Assembly: GCA_947396885.1 (NCBI GenBank)
Contig: OX377204.1
Span: 52,997,139 to 53,061,138, forward strand
Length of the DNA stretch: 64,000 bases
Source of the DNA: Heligmosomoides polygyrus polygyrus
Taxonomy: Eukaryota > Nematoda > Chromadorea > Rhabditida > Heligmosomidae
Direction of reading: 5' to 3'
Shown piece by piece: positions 1 to 11,016 of the stretch (position 1 is the first letter of the stretch; each line of letters opens with the position of its first letter). The notes under the pieces were generated by a model. It worked only from the letters and a program-made list of their open reading frames with translations, did no database searches and was not told the DNA's origin. Made by a program: the position numbers and the translations under genes.

Positions 1-69
1 CTAGCGGACCAGCGCGTACGTGTACTCGCTAGCTCCCATCCCCCCAATCTGCGCATCACGGAACATTGC

Positions 70-73
70 AAAA
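70..73 (-). terminator. Pol III terminator of array copy 1 (representative)
   Basis: AAAA on the plus strand is TTTT in the transcript sense, 5 nt past the discriminator base. The same run lies at minus 9 to minus 6 relative to the plus-strand start of nearly every copy. Copies at 8008, 12737, 15301 and 15722 have only TTT, and the copy at 12517 has TATT. Confidence 0.8.

Positions 74-78
74 CGATT

Positions 79-160
79 CGCAGCGAGCAGGATTCGAACC
101 TGCGCGGGCAGAGCCCAATTGATTTCTAGTCAATCTCCTTAACCACTCGGACATCGCTGC
79..160 (-). tRNA. tRNA-Ser(AGA), copy 1
   Basis: Consensus copy. Confidence 0.92.

Positions 161-290
161 ATAGCACCGCCGACAGGCATGGAGCCCATTGCGTCCACGA
201 AGAACTTCATCTCCTAGCGGACCACCGCGTACGTGTACTCGCTAGCTCCCATCCCCCAATCTGCGCATCACGGAACATTGCAAAACGATT

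Positions 291-372
291 CGCAGCGAGC
301 AGGATTCGAACCTGCGCGGGCAGAGCCCAATTGATTTCTAGTCAATCTCCTTAACCACTCGGACATCGCTGC
291..372 (-). tRNA. tRNA-Ser(AGA), copy 2
   Basis: Consensus copy. Confidence 0.92.

Positions 373-510
373 ATGGCACCGTCGACAGGCATCGAGCATC
401 AAGCCCATTGCGTCCATGAAGAACTTCATCTCCTAGCGGACCAGCGCGTACGTGTACTCGCTAGCTCCCATCCCCCCAATCTGCGCATCACGGAACATTG
501 CAAAACGATT

Positions 511-592
511 CGCAGCGAGCAGGATTCGAACCTGCGCGGGCAGAGCCCAATTGATTTCGAGTCAATCTCCTTAACCACTCGGACATCGCTGC
511..592 (-). tRNA. tRNA-Ser(CGA), copy 3
   Basis: Consensus body with CGA anticodon. Confidence 0.92.

Positions 593-722
593 ATAGCACC
601 GCCGACAGGCATGGAGCCCATTGCGTCCACGAAGAACTTCATCTCCTAGCGGACCACCGCGTGCGTGTACTCGCTAGCTCCCATCCCCCAATCTGCGCAT
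701 CACGGAACATTGCAAAACGATT

Positions 723-804
723 CGCAGCGAGCAGGATTCGAACCTGCGCGGGCAGAGCCCAATTGATTTCTAGTCGATCTCCTTAACCACTCGGACATCG
801 CTGC
723..804 (-). tRNA. tRNA-Ser(AGA), copy 4
   Basis: One anticodon-stem change gives a C-A mismatch in the middle of the stem. Confidence 0.8.

Positions 805-935
805 ATAGCAATGCCGACAGGCATGGAGCCCATTGCGTCCACGAAGAACTTCATCTCCTAGCGGACCACCGCGTACGTGTACTCGCTAGCTCCCATCCCC
901 CCAATCTGCGCATCACGGAACATTGCAAAACGATT

Positions 936-1017
936 CGCAGCGAGCAGGATTCGAACCTGCGCGGGCAGAGCCCAATTGATTTCGAGTCAATCTCCTTAAC
1001 CACTCGGACATCGCTGC
936..1017 (-). tRNA. tRNA-Ser(CGA), copy 5
   Basis: Consensus CGA copy. Confidence 0.92.

Positions 1018-1147
1018 ATAGCACCGCCGACAGGCATGGAGCCCATTGCGTCCACGAAGAACTTCATCTCCTAGCGGACCACCGCGTACGTGTACTCGCT
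1101 AGCTCCCATCCCCCAATCTGCCCATCACGGAACATTGCAAAACGATT

Positions 1148-1220
1148 CGCAGTTCGAACCTGCGCGGGCAGAGCCCAATTGATTTCGAGTCAATCTCCTT
1201 AACCACTCGGACATCGCTGC
1148..1220 (-). pseudogene. Broken tRNA-Ser(CGA), copy 6
   Basis: A 9-nt deletion removes part of the 3' acceptor strand and the 3' half of the T stem. It cannot fold normally. Confidence 0.9.

Positions 1221-1350
1221 ATAGCACCGCCGACAGGCATGGAGCCCATTGCGTCCACGAAGAACTTCATCTCCTAGCGGACCACCGCGTACGTGTACTC
1301 GCTAGCTCCCATCCCCCAATCTGCCCATCACGGAACATTGCAAAACGATT

Positions 1351-1432
1351 CGCAGCGAGCAGGATTCGAACCTGCGCGGGCAGAGCCCAATTGATTTCTA
1401 GTCAATCTCTTTAACCACTCGGACATCGCTGC
1351..1432 (-). tRNA. tRNA-Ser(AGA), copy 7
   Basis: D-stem substitution (GGA to AGA) makes one mismatch. 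Confidence 0.8.

Positions 1433-1570
1433 ATAGCACCGTCGACAGGCATCGAGCATCAAGCCCATTGCGTCCACGAAGAACTTCATCTCCTAGCGGA
1501 CCAGCGCGTACGTGTACTCGCTAGCTCCCATCCCCCCAATCTGCGCATCACGGAACATTGCAAAACGATT

Positions 1571-1652
1571 CGCAGCGAGCAGTATTCGAACCTGCGCGGG
1601 CAGAGCCCAATTGATTTCTAGTCAATCTCCTTAACCACTCGGACATCGCTGC
1571..1652 (-). tRNA. tRNA-Ser(AGA), copy 8
   Basis: T-stem CCTGC is ACTGC, breaking the loop-closing pair and the B box. Confidence 0.75.

Positions 1653-1783
1653 ATAGCACCGCCGACAGGCATGGAGCCCATTGCGTCCACGAAGAACTTC
1701 ATCTCCTAGCGGACCAGCGCGTACGTGTACTCGCTAGCTCCCATCCCCCCAATCTGCGCATCACGGAACATTGCAAAACGATT

Positions 1784-1865
1784 CGCAGCGAGCAGGATTC
1801 GAACCTGCGCGGGCAGAGCCCAATTGATTTCTAGTCAATCTCCTTAACCACTCGGACATCTCTGC
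1784..1865 (-). tRNA. tRNA-Ser(AGA), copy 9
   Basis: Acceptor base 5 C to A gives an A-G mismatch. Confidence 0.78.

Positions 1866-2003
1866 ATAGCACCGTCGACAGGCATCGAGCATCAAGCCCA
1901 TTGCGTCCACGAAGAACTTCATCTCCTAGCGGATCAGCGCGTACGTGTACTCGCTAGCTCCCATCCCACCAATCTGCGCATCACGGAACATTGCAAAACG
2001 ATT

Positions 2004-2085
2004 CGCAGCGAGCAGGATTCGAACCTGCGCGGGCAGAGCCCAGCTGATTTCTAGTCGATCTCCTTAACCACTCGGACATCGCTGC
2004..2085 (-). tRNA. tRNA-Ser(AGA), copy 10
   Basis: Three changes in the anticodon stem leave it poorly paired; probably a weak or inactive gene. Confidence 0.7.

Positions 2086-2215
2086 ATAGCAATGCCGACA
2101 GGCATGGAGCCCATTGCGTCCACGAAGAACTTCATCTCCTAGCGGACCACCGCGTGCGTGTACTCGCTAGCTCCCATCCCCCAATCTGCGCATCACGGAA
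2201 CATTGCAAAACGATT

Positions 2216-2297
2216 CGCAGCGAGCAGGATTCGAACCTGCGCGGGCAGAGCCCAATTGATTTCTAGTCAATCTCCTTAACCACTCGGACATCGCTGC
2216..2297 (-). tRNA. tRNA-Ser(AGA), copy 11
   Basis: Consensus copy. Confidence 0.92.

Positions 2298-2427
2298 ATA
2301 GCAATGCCGACAGGCATGGAGCCCATTGCGTCCACGAAGAACTTCATCTCCTAGCGGACCAGCGCGTACGTGTACTCGCTAGCTCCCATCCCCCAATCTG
2401 CGCATCACGGAACATTGCAAAACGATT

Positions 2428-2509
2428 CGCAGCGAGCAGGATTCGAACCTGCGCGGGCAGAGCCCAATTGACTTCGAATCAATCTCCTTAACCACTCGGA
2501 CATCGCTGC
2428..2509 (-). tRNA. tRNA-Ser(CGA), copy 12
   Basis: Anticodon loop is TTCGAAG rather than CTCGAAA: bases 32 and 38 both differ, anticodon still CGA. Confidence 0.82.

Positions 2510-2639
2510 ATAGCACCGCCGACAGGCATGGAGCCCATTGCGTCCACGAAGAACTTCATCTCCTAGCGGACCACCGCGTACGTGTACTCGCTAGCTCCCA
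2601 TCCCCCAATCTGCCCATCACGGAACATTGCAAAACGATT

Positions 2640-2721
2640 CGCAGCGAGCAGGATTCGAACCTGCGCGGGCAGAGCCCAATTGATTTCTAGTCAATCTCCT
2701 TAACCACTCGGACATCGCTGC
2640..2721 (-). tRNA. tRNA-Ser(AGA), copy 13
   Basis: Consensus copy. Confidence 0.92.

Positions 2722-2851
2722 ATGGCACCGCCGACAGGCATGGAGCCCATTGCGTCCACGAAGAACTTCATCTCCTAGCGGACCAGCGCGTACGTGTACT
2801 CGCTAGCTCCCATCCCCCAATCTGCGCATCACGGAACATTGCAAAACGATT

Positions 2852-2933
2852 CGCAGCGAGCAGGATTCGAACCTGCGCGGGCAGAGCCCAATTGATTTCT
2901 AGTCAATCTCCTTAACCACTCGGACATCGCTGC
2852..2933 (-). tRNA. tRNA-Ser(AGA), copy 14
   Basis: Consensus copy. Confidence 0.92.

Positions 2934-3071
2934 ATAGCACCGTCGACAGGCATCGAGCATCAAGCCCATTGCGTCCATGAAGAACTTCATCTCCTAGCGG
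3001 ACCAGCGCGTACGTGTACTCGCTAGCTCCCATCCCCCCAATCTGCGCATCACGGAACATTGCAAAACGATT

Positions 3072-3153
3072 CGCAGCGAGCAGGATTCGAACCTGCGCGG
3101 GCAGAGCCCAATTGATTTCGAGTCAATCTCCTTAACCACTCGGACATCGCTGC
3072..3153 (-). tRNA. tRNA-Ser(CGA), copy 15
   Basis: Consensus CGA copy. Confidence 0.92.

Positions 3154-3283
3154 ATAGCACCGCCGACAGGCATGGAGCCCATTGCGTCCACGAAGAACTT
3201 CATCTCCTAGCGGACCACCGCGTGCGTGTACTCGCTAGCTCCCATCCCCCAATCTGCGCATCACGGAACATTGCAAAACGATT

Positions 3284-3365
3284 CGCAGCGAGCAGGATTC
3301 GAACCTGCGCGGGCAGAGCCCAATTGATTTCTAGTCGATCTCCTTAACCACTCGGACATCGCTGC
3284..3365 (-). tRNA. tRNA-Ser(AGA), copy 16
   Basis: C-A mismatch in the anticodon stem, as copy 4. Confidence 0.8.

Positions 3366-3496
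3366 ATAGCAATGCCGACAGGCATGGAGCCCATTGCGTC
3401 CACGAAGAACTTCATCTCCTAGCGGACCAGCGCGTACGTGTACTCGCTAGCTCCCATCCCCCCAATCTGCGCATCACGGAACATTGCAAAACGATT

Positions 3497-3578
3497 CGCA
3501 GCGAGCAGGATTCGAACCTGCGCGGGCAGAGCCCAATTGATTTCTAGTCAATCTCCTTAACCACTCGGACATCTCTGC
3497..3578 (-). tRNA. tRNA-Ser(AGA), copy 17
   Basis: Acceptor mismatch as copy 9; copies 17-19 repeat copies 9-11 at +1713 bp. Confidence 0.78.

Positions 3579-3716
3579 ATAGCACCGTCGACAGGCATCG
3601 AGCATCAAGCCCATTGCGTCCACGAAGAACTTCATCTCCTAGCGGATCAGCGCGTACGTGTACTCGCTAGCTCCCATCCCACCAATCTGCGCATCACGGA
3701 ACATTGCAAAACGATT

Positions 3717-3798
3717 CGCAGCGAGCAGGATTCGAACCTGCGCGGGCAGAGCCCAGCTGATTTCTAGTCGATCTCCTTAACCACTCGGACATCGCTGC
3717..3798 (-). 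tRNA. tRNA-Ser(AGA), copy 18
   Basis: Degenerate anticodon stem, as copy 10. Confidence 0.7.

Positions 3799-3928
3799 AT
3801 AGCAATGCCGACAGGCATGGAGCCCATTGCGTCCACGAAGAACTTCATCTCCTAGCGGACCACCGCGTGCGTGTACTCGCTAGCTCCCATCCCCCAATCT
3901 GCGCATCACGGAACATTGCAAAACGATT

Positions 3929-4010
3929 CGCAGCGAGCAGGATTCGAACCTGCGCGGGCAGAGCCCAATTGATTTCTAGTCAATCTCCTTAACCACTCGG
4001 ACATCGCTGC
3929..4010 (-). tRNA. tRNA-Ser(AGA), copy 19
   Basis: Consensus copy. Confidence 0.92.

Positions 4011-4140
4011 ATAGCAATGCCGACAGGCATGGAGCCCATTGCGTCCACGAAGAACTTCATCTCCTAGCGGACCAGCGCGTACGTGTACTCGCTAGCTCCC
4101 ATCCCCCAATCTGCGCATCACGGAACATTGCAAAACGATT

Positions 4141-4222
4141 CGCAGCGAGCAGGATTCGAACCTGCGCGGGCAGAGCCCAATTGATTTCGAGTCAATCTCC
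4201 TTAACCACTCGGACATCGCTGC
4141..4222 (-). tRNA. tRNA-Ser(CGA), copy 20
   Basis: Consensus CGA copy. Confidence 0.92.

Positions 4223-4360
4223 ATAGCACCGTCGACAGGCATCGAGCATCAAGCCCATTGCGTCCACGAAGAACTTCATCTCCTAGCGGACCAGCGCGTA
4301 CGTGTACTCGCTAGCTCCCATCCCCCCAATCTGCGCATCACGGAACATTGCAAAACGATT

Positions 4361-4442
4361 CGCAGCGAGCAGGATTCGAACCTGCGCGGGCAGAGCCCAA
4401 TTGATTTCTAGTCAATCTCCTTAACCACTCGGACATCTCTGC
4361..4442 (-). tRNA. tRNA-Ser(AGA), copy 21
   Basis: Acceptor mismatch as copy 9. Confidence 0.78.

Positions 4443-4580
4443 ATAGCACCGTCGACAGGCATCGAGCATCAAGCCCATTGCGTCCACGAAGAACTTCATC
4501 TCCTAGCGGACCAGCGCGTACGTGTACTCGCTAGCTCCCATCCCCCCAATCTGCGCATCACGGAACATTGCAAAACGATT

Positions 4581-4662
4581 CGCAGCGAGCAGGATTCGAA
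4601 CCTGCGCGGGCAGAGCCCAGCTGATTTCTAGTCAATCTCCTTAACCACTCGGACATCGCTGC
4581..4662 (-). tRNA. tRNA-Ser(AGA), copy 22
   Basis: 3' anticodon strand is TCAGC instead of TCAAT: one wobble and one mismatch. Confidence 0.75.

Positions 4663-4793
4663 ATAGCACCGCCGACAGGCACGGAGCCCATTGCGTCCAC
4701 GAAGAACTTCATCTCCTAGCGGACCAGCGCGTACGTGTACTCGCTAGCTCCCATCCCCCCAATCTGCGCATCACGGAACATTGCAAAACGATT

Positions 4794-4875
4794 CGCAGCG
4801 AGCAGGATTCGAACCTGCGCGGGCAGAGCCCAATTGATTTCTAGTCAATCTCCTTAACCACTCGGACATCGCTGC
4794..4875 (-). tRNA. tRNA-Ser(AGA), copy 23
   Basis: Consensus copy. Confidence 0.92.

Positions 4876-5005
4876 ATAGCACCGCCGACAGGCATGGAGC
4901 CCATTGCGTCCACGAAGAACTTCATCTCCTAGCGGACCACCGCGTACGTGTACTCGCTAGCTCCCATCCCCCAATCTGCCCATCACGGAACATTGCAAAA
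5001 CGATT

Positions 5006-5087
5006 CGCAGCGAGCAGGATTCGAACCTGCGCGGGCAGAGCCCAATTGATTTCTAGTCAATCTCCTTAACCACTCGGACATCGCTGC
5006..5087 (-). tRNA. tRNA-Ser(AGA), copy 24
   Basis: Consensus copy. Confidence 0.92.

Positions 5088-5218
5088 ATGGCACCGCCGA
5101 CAGGCATGGAGCCCATTGCGTCCACGAAGAACTTCATCTCCTAGCGGACCAGCGCGTACGTGTACTCGCTAGCTCCCATCCCCCCAATCTGCGCATCACG
5201 GAACATTGCAAAACGATT

Positions 5219-5300
5219 CGCAGCGAGCAGGATTCGAACCTGCGCGGGCAGAGCCCAATTGATTTCTAGTCAATCTCCTTAACCACTCGGACATCGCTGC
5219..5300 (-). tRNA. tRNA-Ser(AGA), copy 25
   Basis: Consensus copy. Confidence 0.92.

Positions 5301-5431
5301 ATAGCACCGCCGACAGGCACGGAGCCCATTGCGTCCACGAAGAACTTCATCTCCTAGCGGACCAGCGCGTACGTGTACTCGCTAGCTCCCATCCCCCCAA
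5401 TCTGCGCATCACGGAACATTGCAAAACGATT

Positions 5432-5513
5432 CGCAGCGAGCAGGATTCGAACCTGCGCGGGCAGAGCCCAATTGATTTCGAGTCAATCTCCTTAACCACT
5501 CGGACATCGCTGC
5432..5513 (-). tRNA. tRNA-Ser(CGA), copy 26
   Basis: Consensus CGA; near the start of a block repeated at +4730 bp. Confidence 0.92.

Positions 5514-5643
5514 ATAGCACCGCCGACAGGCATTGAGCCCATTGCGTCCACGAAGAACTTCATCTCCTAGCGGACCACCGCGGCGTGTACTCGCTAGCTC
5601 AAATCCCACCAATCTGCGCATCACGGAACATTGCAAAACGATT

Positions 5644-5725
5644 CGCAGCGAGCAGGATTCGAACCTGCGCGGGCAGAGCCCAATTGATTTCTAGTCGATC
5701 TCCTTAACCACTCGGACATCGCTGC
5644..5725 (-). tRNA. tRNA-Ser(AGA), copy 27
   Basis: C-A mismatch in the anticodon stem. Confidence 0.8.

Positions 5726-5855
5726 ATAGCAATGCCGACAGGCATGGAGCCCATTGCGTCCACGAAGAACTTCATCTCCTAGCGGACCACCGCGTGCGTG
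5801 TACTCGCTAGCTCCCATCCCCCAATATGCGCATCACGGAACATTGCAAAACGATT

Positions 5856-5937
5856 CGCAGCGAGCAGGATTCGAACCTGCGCGGGCAGAGCCCAATTGAT
5901 TTCTAGTCAATCTCCTTAACCACTCGGACATCGCTGC
5856..5937 (-). tRNA. tRNA-Ser(AGA), copy 28
   Basis: Consensus copy. Confidence 0.92.

Positions 5938-6067
5938 ATAGCAATGCCGACAGGCATGGAGCCCATTGCGTCCACGAAGAACTTCATCTCCTAGCGGACC
6001 AGCGCGTACGTGTACTCGCTAGCTCCCATCCCCCAATCTGCGCATCACGGAACATTGCAAAACGATT

Positions 6068-6149
6068 CGCAGCGAGCAGGATTCGAACCTGCGCGGGCAG
6101 AGCCCAATTGATTTCTAGTCAATCTCCTCAACCACTCGGACATCGCTGC
6068..6149 (-). tRNA. tRNA-Ser(AGA), copy 29
   Basis: One D-loop change (TTAA to TTGA); pairing unaffected. Confidence 0.88.

Positions 6150-6286
6150 ATAGCACCGTCGACAGGCATCGAGCATCAAGCCCATTGCGTCCACGAAGAA
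6201 CATCATCTCCTAGCGGACCAGCGCGTACGTGTACTCGCAAGCTCCCATCCCCCAATCTGCGCATCACGGAACATTGCAAAACGATT

Positions 6287-6368
6287 CGCAGCGAGCAGGA
6301 TTCGAACCTGCGCGGGCAGAGCCCAATTGATTTCTAGTCAATCTCCTTAACCACTCGGACATCGCTGC
6287..6368 (-). tRNA. tRNA-Ser(AGA), copy 30
   Basis: Consensus copy. Confidence 0.92.

Positions 6369-6498
6369 ATAGCACCGCCGACAGGCATGGAGCCCATTGT
6401 GTCCACGAAGAACTTCTCTCCTAGCGGACCACCGCGTACGTGTACTCGCTAGCTCCCATCCCCCCAATCTGCGCATCACGGAACATTGCAAAACGATT

Positions 6499-6580
6499 CG
6501 CAGCGAGCAGGATTCGAACCTGCGCGGGCAGAGCCCAATTGATTTCGAGTCAATCTCCTTAACCACTCGCACATCGCTGC
6499..6580 (-). tRNA. tRNA-Ser(CGA), copy 31
   Basis: D-stem TCC is TGC: central mismatch, also inside the A box. Confidence 0.75.

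Positions 6581-6711
6581 ATAGCACCGCCGACAGGCAT
6601 GGAGCCCATTGCGTCCACGAAGAACTTCATCTCCTAGCGGACCACCGCGTACGTGTACTCGCTAGCTCCCATCCCCCCAATCTGCGCATCACGGAACATT
6701 GCAAAACGATT

Positions 6712-6793
6712 CGCAGCGAGCAGTATTCGAACCTGCGCGGGCAGAGCCCAATTGATTTCTAGTCAATCTCCTTAACCACTCGGACATCGCTGC
6712..6793 (-). tRNA. tRNA-Ser(AGA), copy 32
   Basis: T-stem and B-box change as copy 8. Confidence 0.75.

Positions 6794-6930
6794 ATAGCAC
6801 CGTCGACAGGCATCGAGCATCAAGCCCATTGCGTCCACGAAGAACTTCATCTCCTAGCGGACCACCGCGTACGTGTACTCGCTAGCTCCCATCCCCCAAT
6901 CTGCCCATCACGGAACATTGCAAAACGATT

Positions 6931-7012
6931 CGCAGCGAGCAGGATTCGAACCTGCGCGGGCAGAGCCCAATTGATTTCTAGTCAATCTCCTTAACCACTC
7001 GGACATCGCTGC
6931..7012 (-). tRNA. tRNA-Ser(AGA), copy 33
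   Basis: Consensus copy. Confidence 0.92.

Positions 7013-7150
7013 ATAGCACCTTCGACAGGCATCGAGCATCAAGCCCATTGCGTCCACGAAGAACTTCATCTCCTAGCGGACCAGCGCGTACGTGTACTCG
7101 CTAGCTCCCATCCCCCCAATCTGCGCATCACGGAACATTGCAAAACGATT

Positions 7151-7232
7151 CGCAGCGAGCAGGATTCGAACCTGCGCGGGCAGAGCCCAATTGATTTCTA
7201 GTCAATCTCCTTAACCACTCGGACATTGCTGC
7151..7232 (-). tRNA. tRNA-Ser(AGA), copy 34
   Basis: Acceptor base 6 G to A (A-C mismatch). Confidence 0.78.

Positions 7233-7363
7233 ATAGCACCGCCGACAGGCATGGAGCCCATTGCGTCCACGAAGAACTTCATCTCCTAGCGGACCAGCGC
7301 GTACGTGTACTCGCTAGCTCCCATCCCCCCAATCTGCGCATCACGGAACATTGCAAAACGATT

Positions 7364-7445
7364 CGCAGCGAGCAGGATTCGAACCTGCGCGGGCAGAGCC
7401 CAATTGATTTCTAGTCAATCTCCTTAACCACTCGGACATCGCTGC
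7364..7445 (-). tRNA. tRNA-Ser(AGA), copy 35
   Basis: Consensus copy. Confidence 0.92.

Positions 7446-7575
7446 ATAGCACCGCCGACAGGCATGGAGCCCATTGCGTCCACGAAGAACTTCATCTCCT
7501 AGCGGACCACCGCGTACGTGTACTCGCTAGCTCCCATCCCCCAATCTGCGCATCACGGAACATTGCAAAACGATT

Positions 7576-7657
7576 CGCAGCGAGCAGGATTCGAACCTGC
7601 GCGGGCAGAGCCCAATTGATTTCGAGTCAATCTCCTTAACCACTCGGACATCGCTGC
7576..7657 (-). tRNA. tRNA-Ser(CGA), copy 36
   Basis: Consensus CGA copy. Confidence 0.92.

Positions 7658-7787
7658 ATAGCACCGCCGACAGGCATGGAGCCCATTGCGTCCATGAAGA
7701 ACTTCATCTCCTAGCGGACCACCGCGTACGTGTACTCGCTAGCTCCCATCCCCCAATCTGCGCATCACGGAACATTGCAAAACGATT

Positions 7788-7869
7788 CGCAGCGAGCAGG
7801 ATTCGAACCTGCGCGGGCAGAGCCCAAATGATTTCTAGTCAATCTCCTTAACCACTCGGACATCGCTGC
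7788..7869 (-). tRNA. tRNA-Ser(AGA), copy 37
   Basis: Anticodon-stem T-T mismatch. Confidence 0.8.

Positions 7870-8007
7870 ATAGCACCGTCGACAGGCATCGAGCATCAAG
7901 CCCATTGCGTCCACGAAGAACTTCATCTCCTAGCGGACCAGCGCGTACGTGTACTCGCTAGCTCCCATCCCCCCAATCTGCGCATCACGGAACATTGCAA
8001 AGCGATT

Positions 8008-8089
8008 CGCAGCGAGCAGGATTCGAACCTGCGCGGGCAGAGCCCAATTGATTTCGAGTCAATCTCCTTAACCACTCGGACATCGCTGC
8008..8089 (-). tRNA. tRNA-Ser(CGA), copy 38
   Basis: Consensus body; terminator reduced to TTT. Confidence 0.85.

Positions 8090-8219
8090 AAAGCACCGCC
8101 GACAGGCATGGAGCCCATTGCGTCCACGAAGAACTTCATCTCCTAGCGGACCACCGCGTACCTGTACTCGCTAGCTCCCATCCCCCAATCTGCGCATCAC
8201 GGAACATTGCAAAACGATT

Positions 8220-8301
8220 CGCAGCGAGCAGGATTCGAACCTGCGCGGGCAGAGCCCAATTGATTTCTAGTCAATCTCCTTAACCACTCGGACATCGCTG
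8301 C
8220..8301 (-). tRNA. tRNA-Ser(AGA), copy 39
   Basis: Consensus copy. Confidence 0.92.

Positions 8302-8439
8302 ATAGCACCGTCGACAGGCATCGAGCATCAAGCCCATTGCGTCCACCAAGAACTTCATCTCCTAGCGGACCAGCGCGTACGTGTACTCGCTAGCTCCCAT
8401 CCCCCCAATCTGCGCATCACGGAACATTGCAAAACGATT

Positions 8440-8521
8440 CGCAGCGAGCAGGATTCGAACCTGCGCGGGCAGAGCCCAATTGATTTCGAGTCAATCTCCT
8501 TAACCACTCGGACATCGCTGC
8440..8521 (-). tRNA. tRNA-Ser(CGA), copy 40
   Basis: Consensus CGA; its partner at +4729 (13169) is AGA, so the anticodon differs between otherwise matching positions. Confidence 0.92.

Positions 8522-8652
8522 AAAGCACCGCCGACAGGCATGGAGCCCATTGCGTCTACGGAGAACTTCATCTTCTAGCGGACCAGCGCGTACGTGTACT
8601 CGCTAGCTCCCATCCCCCCAATCTGCGCATCACGGAACATTGCAAAACGATT

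Positions 8653-8734
8653 CGCAGCGAGCAGGATTCGAACCTGCGCGGGCAGAGCCCAATTGATTTC
8701 TAGTCGATCTCCTTAACCACTCGGACATCGCTGC
8653..8734 (-). tRNA. tRNA-Ser(AGA), copy 41
   Basis: C-A mismatch in the anticodon stem. Confidence 0.8.

Positions 8735-8865
8735 ATAGCAATGCCGACAGGCATGGAGCCCATTGCGTCCACGAAGAACTTCATCTCCTAGCGGACCACC
8801 GCGTACGTGTACTCGCTAGCTCCCATCCCCCCAATCTGCGCATCACGGAACATTGCAAAACGATT

Positions 8866-8947
8866 CGCAGCGAGCAGGATTCGAACCTGCGCGGGCAGAG
8901 CCCAATTGATTTCGAGTCAATCTCCTTAACCACTCGGACATCGCTGC
8866..8947 (-). tRNA. tRNA-Ser(CGA), copy 42
   Basis: Consensus CGA copy. Confidence 0.92.

Positions 8948-9077
8948 ATAGCACCGCCGACAGGCATGGAGCCCATTGCGTCCACGAAGAACTTCATCTC
9001 CTAGCGGACCACCGCGTACGTGTACTCGCTAGCTCCCATCCCCCAATCTGCCCATCACGGAACATTGCAAAACGATT

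Positions 9078-9159
9078 CGCAGCGAGCAGGATTCGAACCT
9101 GCGCGGGCAGAGCCCAATTGATTTCTAGTCAATCTCTTTAACCACTCGGACATCGCTGC
9078..9159 (-). tRNA. tRNA-Ser(AGA), copy 43
   Basis: D-stem mismatch as copy 7. Confidence 0.8.

Positions 9160-9297
9160 ATTGCACCGTCGACAGGCATCGAGCATCAAGCCCATTGCGT
9201 CCACGAAGAACTTCATCTCCTAGCGGACCAGCGCGTACGTGTACTCGCTAGCTCCCATCCCCCCAATCTGCGCATCACGGAACATTGCAAAACGATT

Positions 9298-9379
9298 CGC
9301 AGCGAGCAGGATTCGAACCTGCGCGGGCAGAGCCCAATTGATTTCTAGTCAATCTCCTTAACCACTCGGACATCGCTGC
9298..9379 (-). tRNA. tRNA-Ser(AGA), copy 44
   Basis: Consensus copy. Confidence 0.92.

Positions 9380-9510
9380 ATAGCACCGCCGACAGGCATG
9401 GAGCCCATTGCGTCCACGAAGAACTTCATCTCCTAGCGGACCAGCGCGTACGTGTACTCGCTAGCTCCCATCCCCCCAATCTGCGCATCACGGAACATTG
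9501 CAAAACGATT

Positions 9511-9592
9511 CGCAGCGAGCAGGATTCGAACCTGCGCGGGCAGAGCCCAATTGATTTCTAGTCAATCTCCTTAACCACTCGGACATCTCTGC
9511..9592 (-). tRNA. tRNA-Ser(AGA), copy 45
   Basis: Acceptor mismatch as copy 9. Confidence 0.78.

Positions 9593-9729
9593 ATAGCACC
9601 GTCGACAGGCATCGAGCATCAAGCCCATTGCGTCCACGAAGAACTTCATCTCCTAGCGGACCAGCGCGTACGTGTACTCGCTAGCTCCCATCCCCCAATC
9701 TGCGCATCACGGAACATTGCAAAACGATT

Positions 9730-9811
9730 CGCAGCGAGCAGGATTCGAACCTGCGCGGGCAGAGCCCAATTGATTTCGAGTCAATCTCCTTAACCACTCG
9801 GACATCGCTGC
9730..9811 (-). tRNA. tRNA-Ser(CGA), copy 46
   Basis: Consensus CGA copy. Confidence 0.92.

Positions 9812-9949
9812 ATAGCACCGTCGACAGGCATCGAGCATCAAGCCCATTGCGTCCACGAAGAACTTCATCTCCTAGCGGACCAGCGCGTACGTGTACTCGC
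9901 TAGCTCCCATCCCCCCAATCTGCGCATCACGGAACATTGCAAAACGATT

Positions 9950-10031
9950 CGCAGCGAGCAGGATTCGAACCTGCGCGGGCAGAGCCCAATTGATTTCTAG
10001 TCAATCTCCTTAACCACTCGGACATCGCTGC
9950..10031 (-). tRNA. tRNA-Ser(AGA), copy 47
   Basis: Consensus copy. Confidence 0.92.

Positions 10032-10161
10032 ATAGCACCGCCGACAGGCACGGAGCCCATTGCGTCCACGAAGAACTTCATCTCCTAGCGGACCAGCGCG
10101 TACGTGTACTCGCTAGCTCCCATCCCCCAATCTGCGCATCACGGAACATTGCAAAACGATT

Positions 10162-10243
10162 CGCAGCGAGCAGGATTCGAACCTGCGCGGGCAGAGCCCA
10201 ATTGATTTCGAGTCAATCTCCTTAACCACTCGGACATCGCTGC
10162..10243 (-). tRNA. tRNA-Ser(CGA), copy 48
   Basis: Consensus CGA; partner of copy 26. Confidence 0.92.

Positions 10244-10373
10244 ATAGCACCGCCGACAGGCATTGAGCCCATTGCGTCCACGAAGAACTTCATCTCCTAG
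10301 CGGACCACCGCGGCGTGTACTCGCTAGCTCAAATCCCACCAATCTGCGCATCACGGAACATTGCAAAACGATT

Positions 10374-10455
10374 CGCAGCGAGCAGGATTCGAACCTGCGC
10401 GGGCAGAGCCCAATTGATTTCTAGTCGATTTCCTTAACCACTCGGACATCGCTGC
10374..10455 (-). tRNA. tRNA-Ser(AGA), copy 49
   Basis: Anticodon-stem C-A mismatch plus G to A at the D/anticodon junction. Confidence 0.78.

Positions 10456-10585
10456 ATAGCAATGCCGACAGGCATGGAGCCCATTGCGTCCACGAAGAAC
10501 TTCATCTCCTAGCGGACCACCGCGTGCGTGTACTCGCTAGCTCCCATCCCCCAATCTGCGCATCACGGAACATTGCAAAACGATT

Positions 10586-10667
10586 CGCAGCGAGCAGGAT
10601 TCGAACCTGCGCGGGCAGAGCCCAATTGATTTCTAGTCAATCTCCTTAACCACTCGGAAATCGCTGC
10586..10667 (-). tRNA. tRNA-Ser(AGA), copy 50
   Basis: Base 9 G to T, in the A box. 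Confidence 0.82.

Positions 10668-10797
10668 ATAGCAATGCCGACAGGCATGGAGCCCATTGCG
10701 TCCACGAAGAACTTCATCTCCTAGCGGACCAGCGCGTACGTGTACTCGCTAGCTCCCATCCCCCAATCTGCGCATCACGGAACATTGCAAAACGATT

Positions 10798-10879
10798 CGC
10801 AGCGAGCAGGATTCGAACCTGCGCGGGCAGAGCCCAATTGATTTCTAGTCAATCTCCTTAACCACTCGGACATCGCTGC
10798..10879 (-). tRNA. tRNA-Ser(AGA), copy 51
   Basis: Consensus copy. Confidence 0.92.
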
Positions 10880-11016
10880 ATAGCACCGTCGACAGGCATC
10901 GAGCATCAAGCCCATTGCGTCCACGAAGAACATCATCTCCTAGCGGACCAGCGCGTACGTGTACTCGCTAGCTCCCATCCCCCAATCTGCGCATCACGGA
11001 ACATTGCAAAACGATT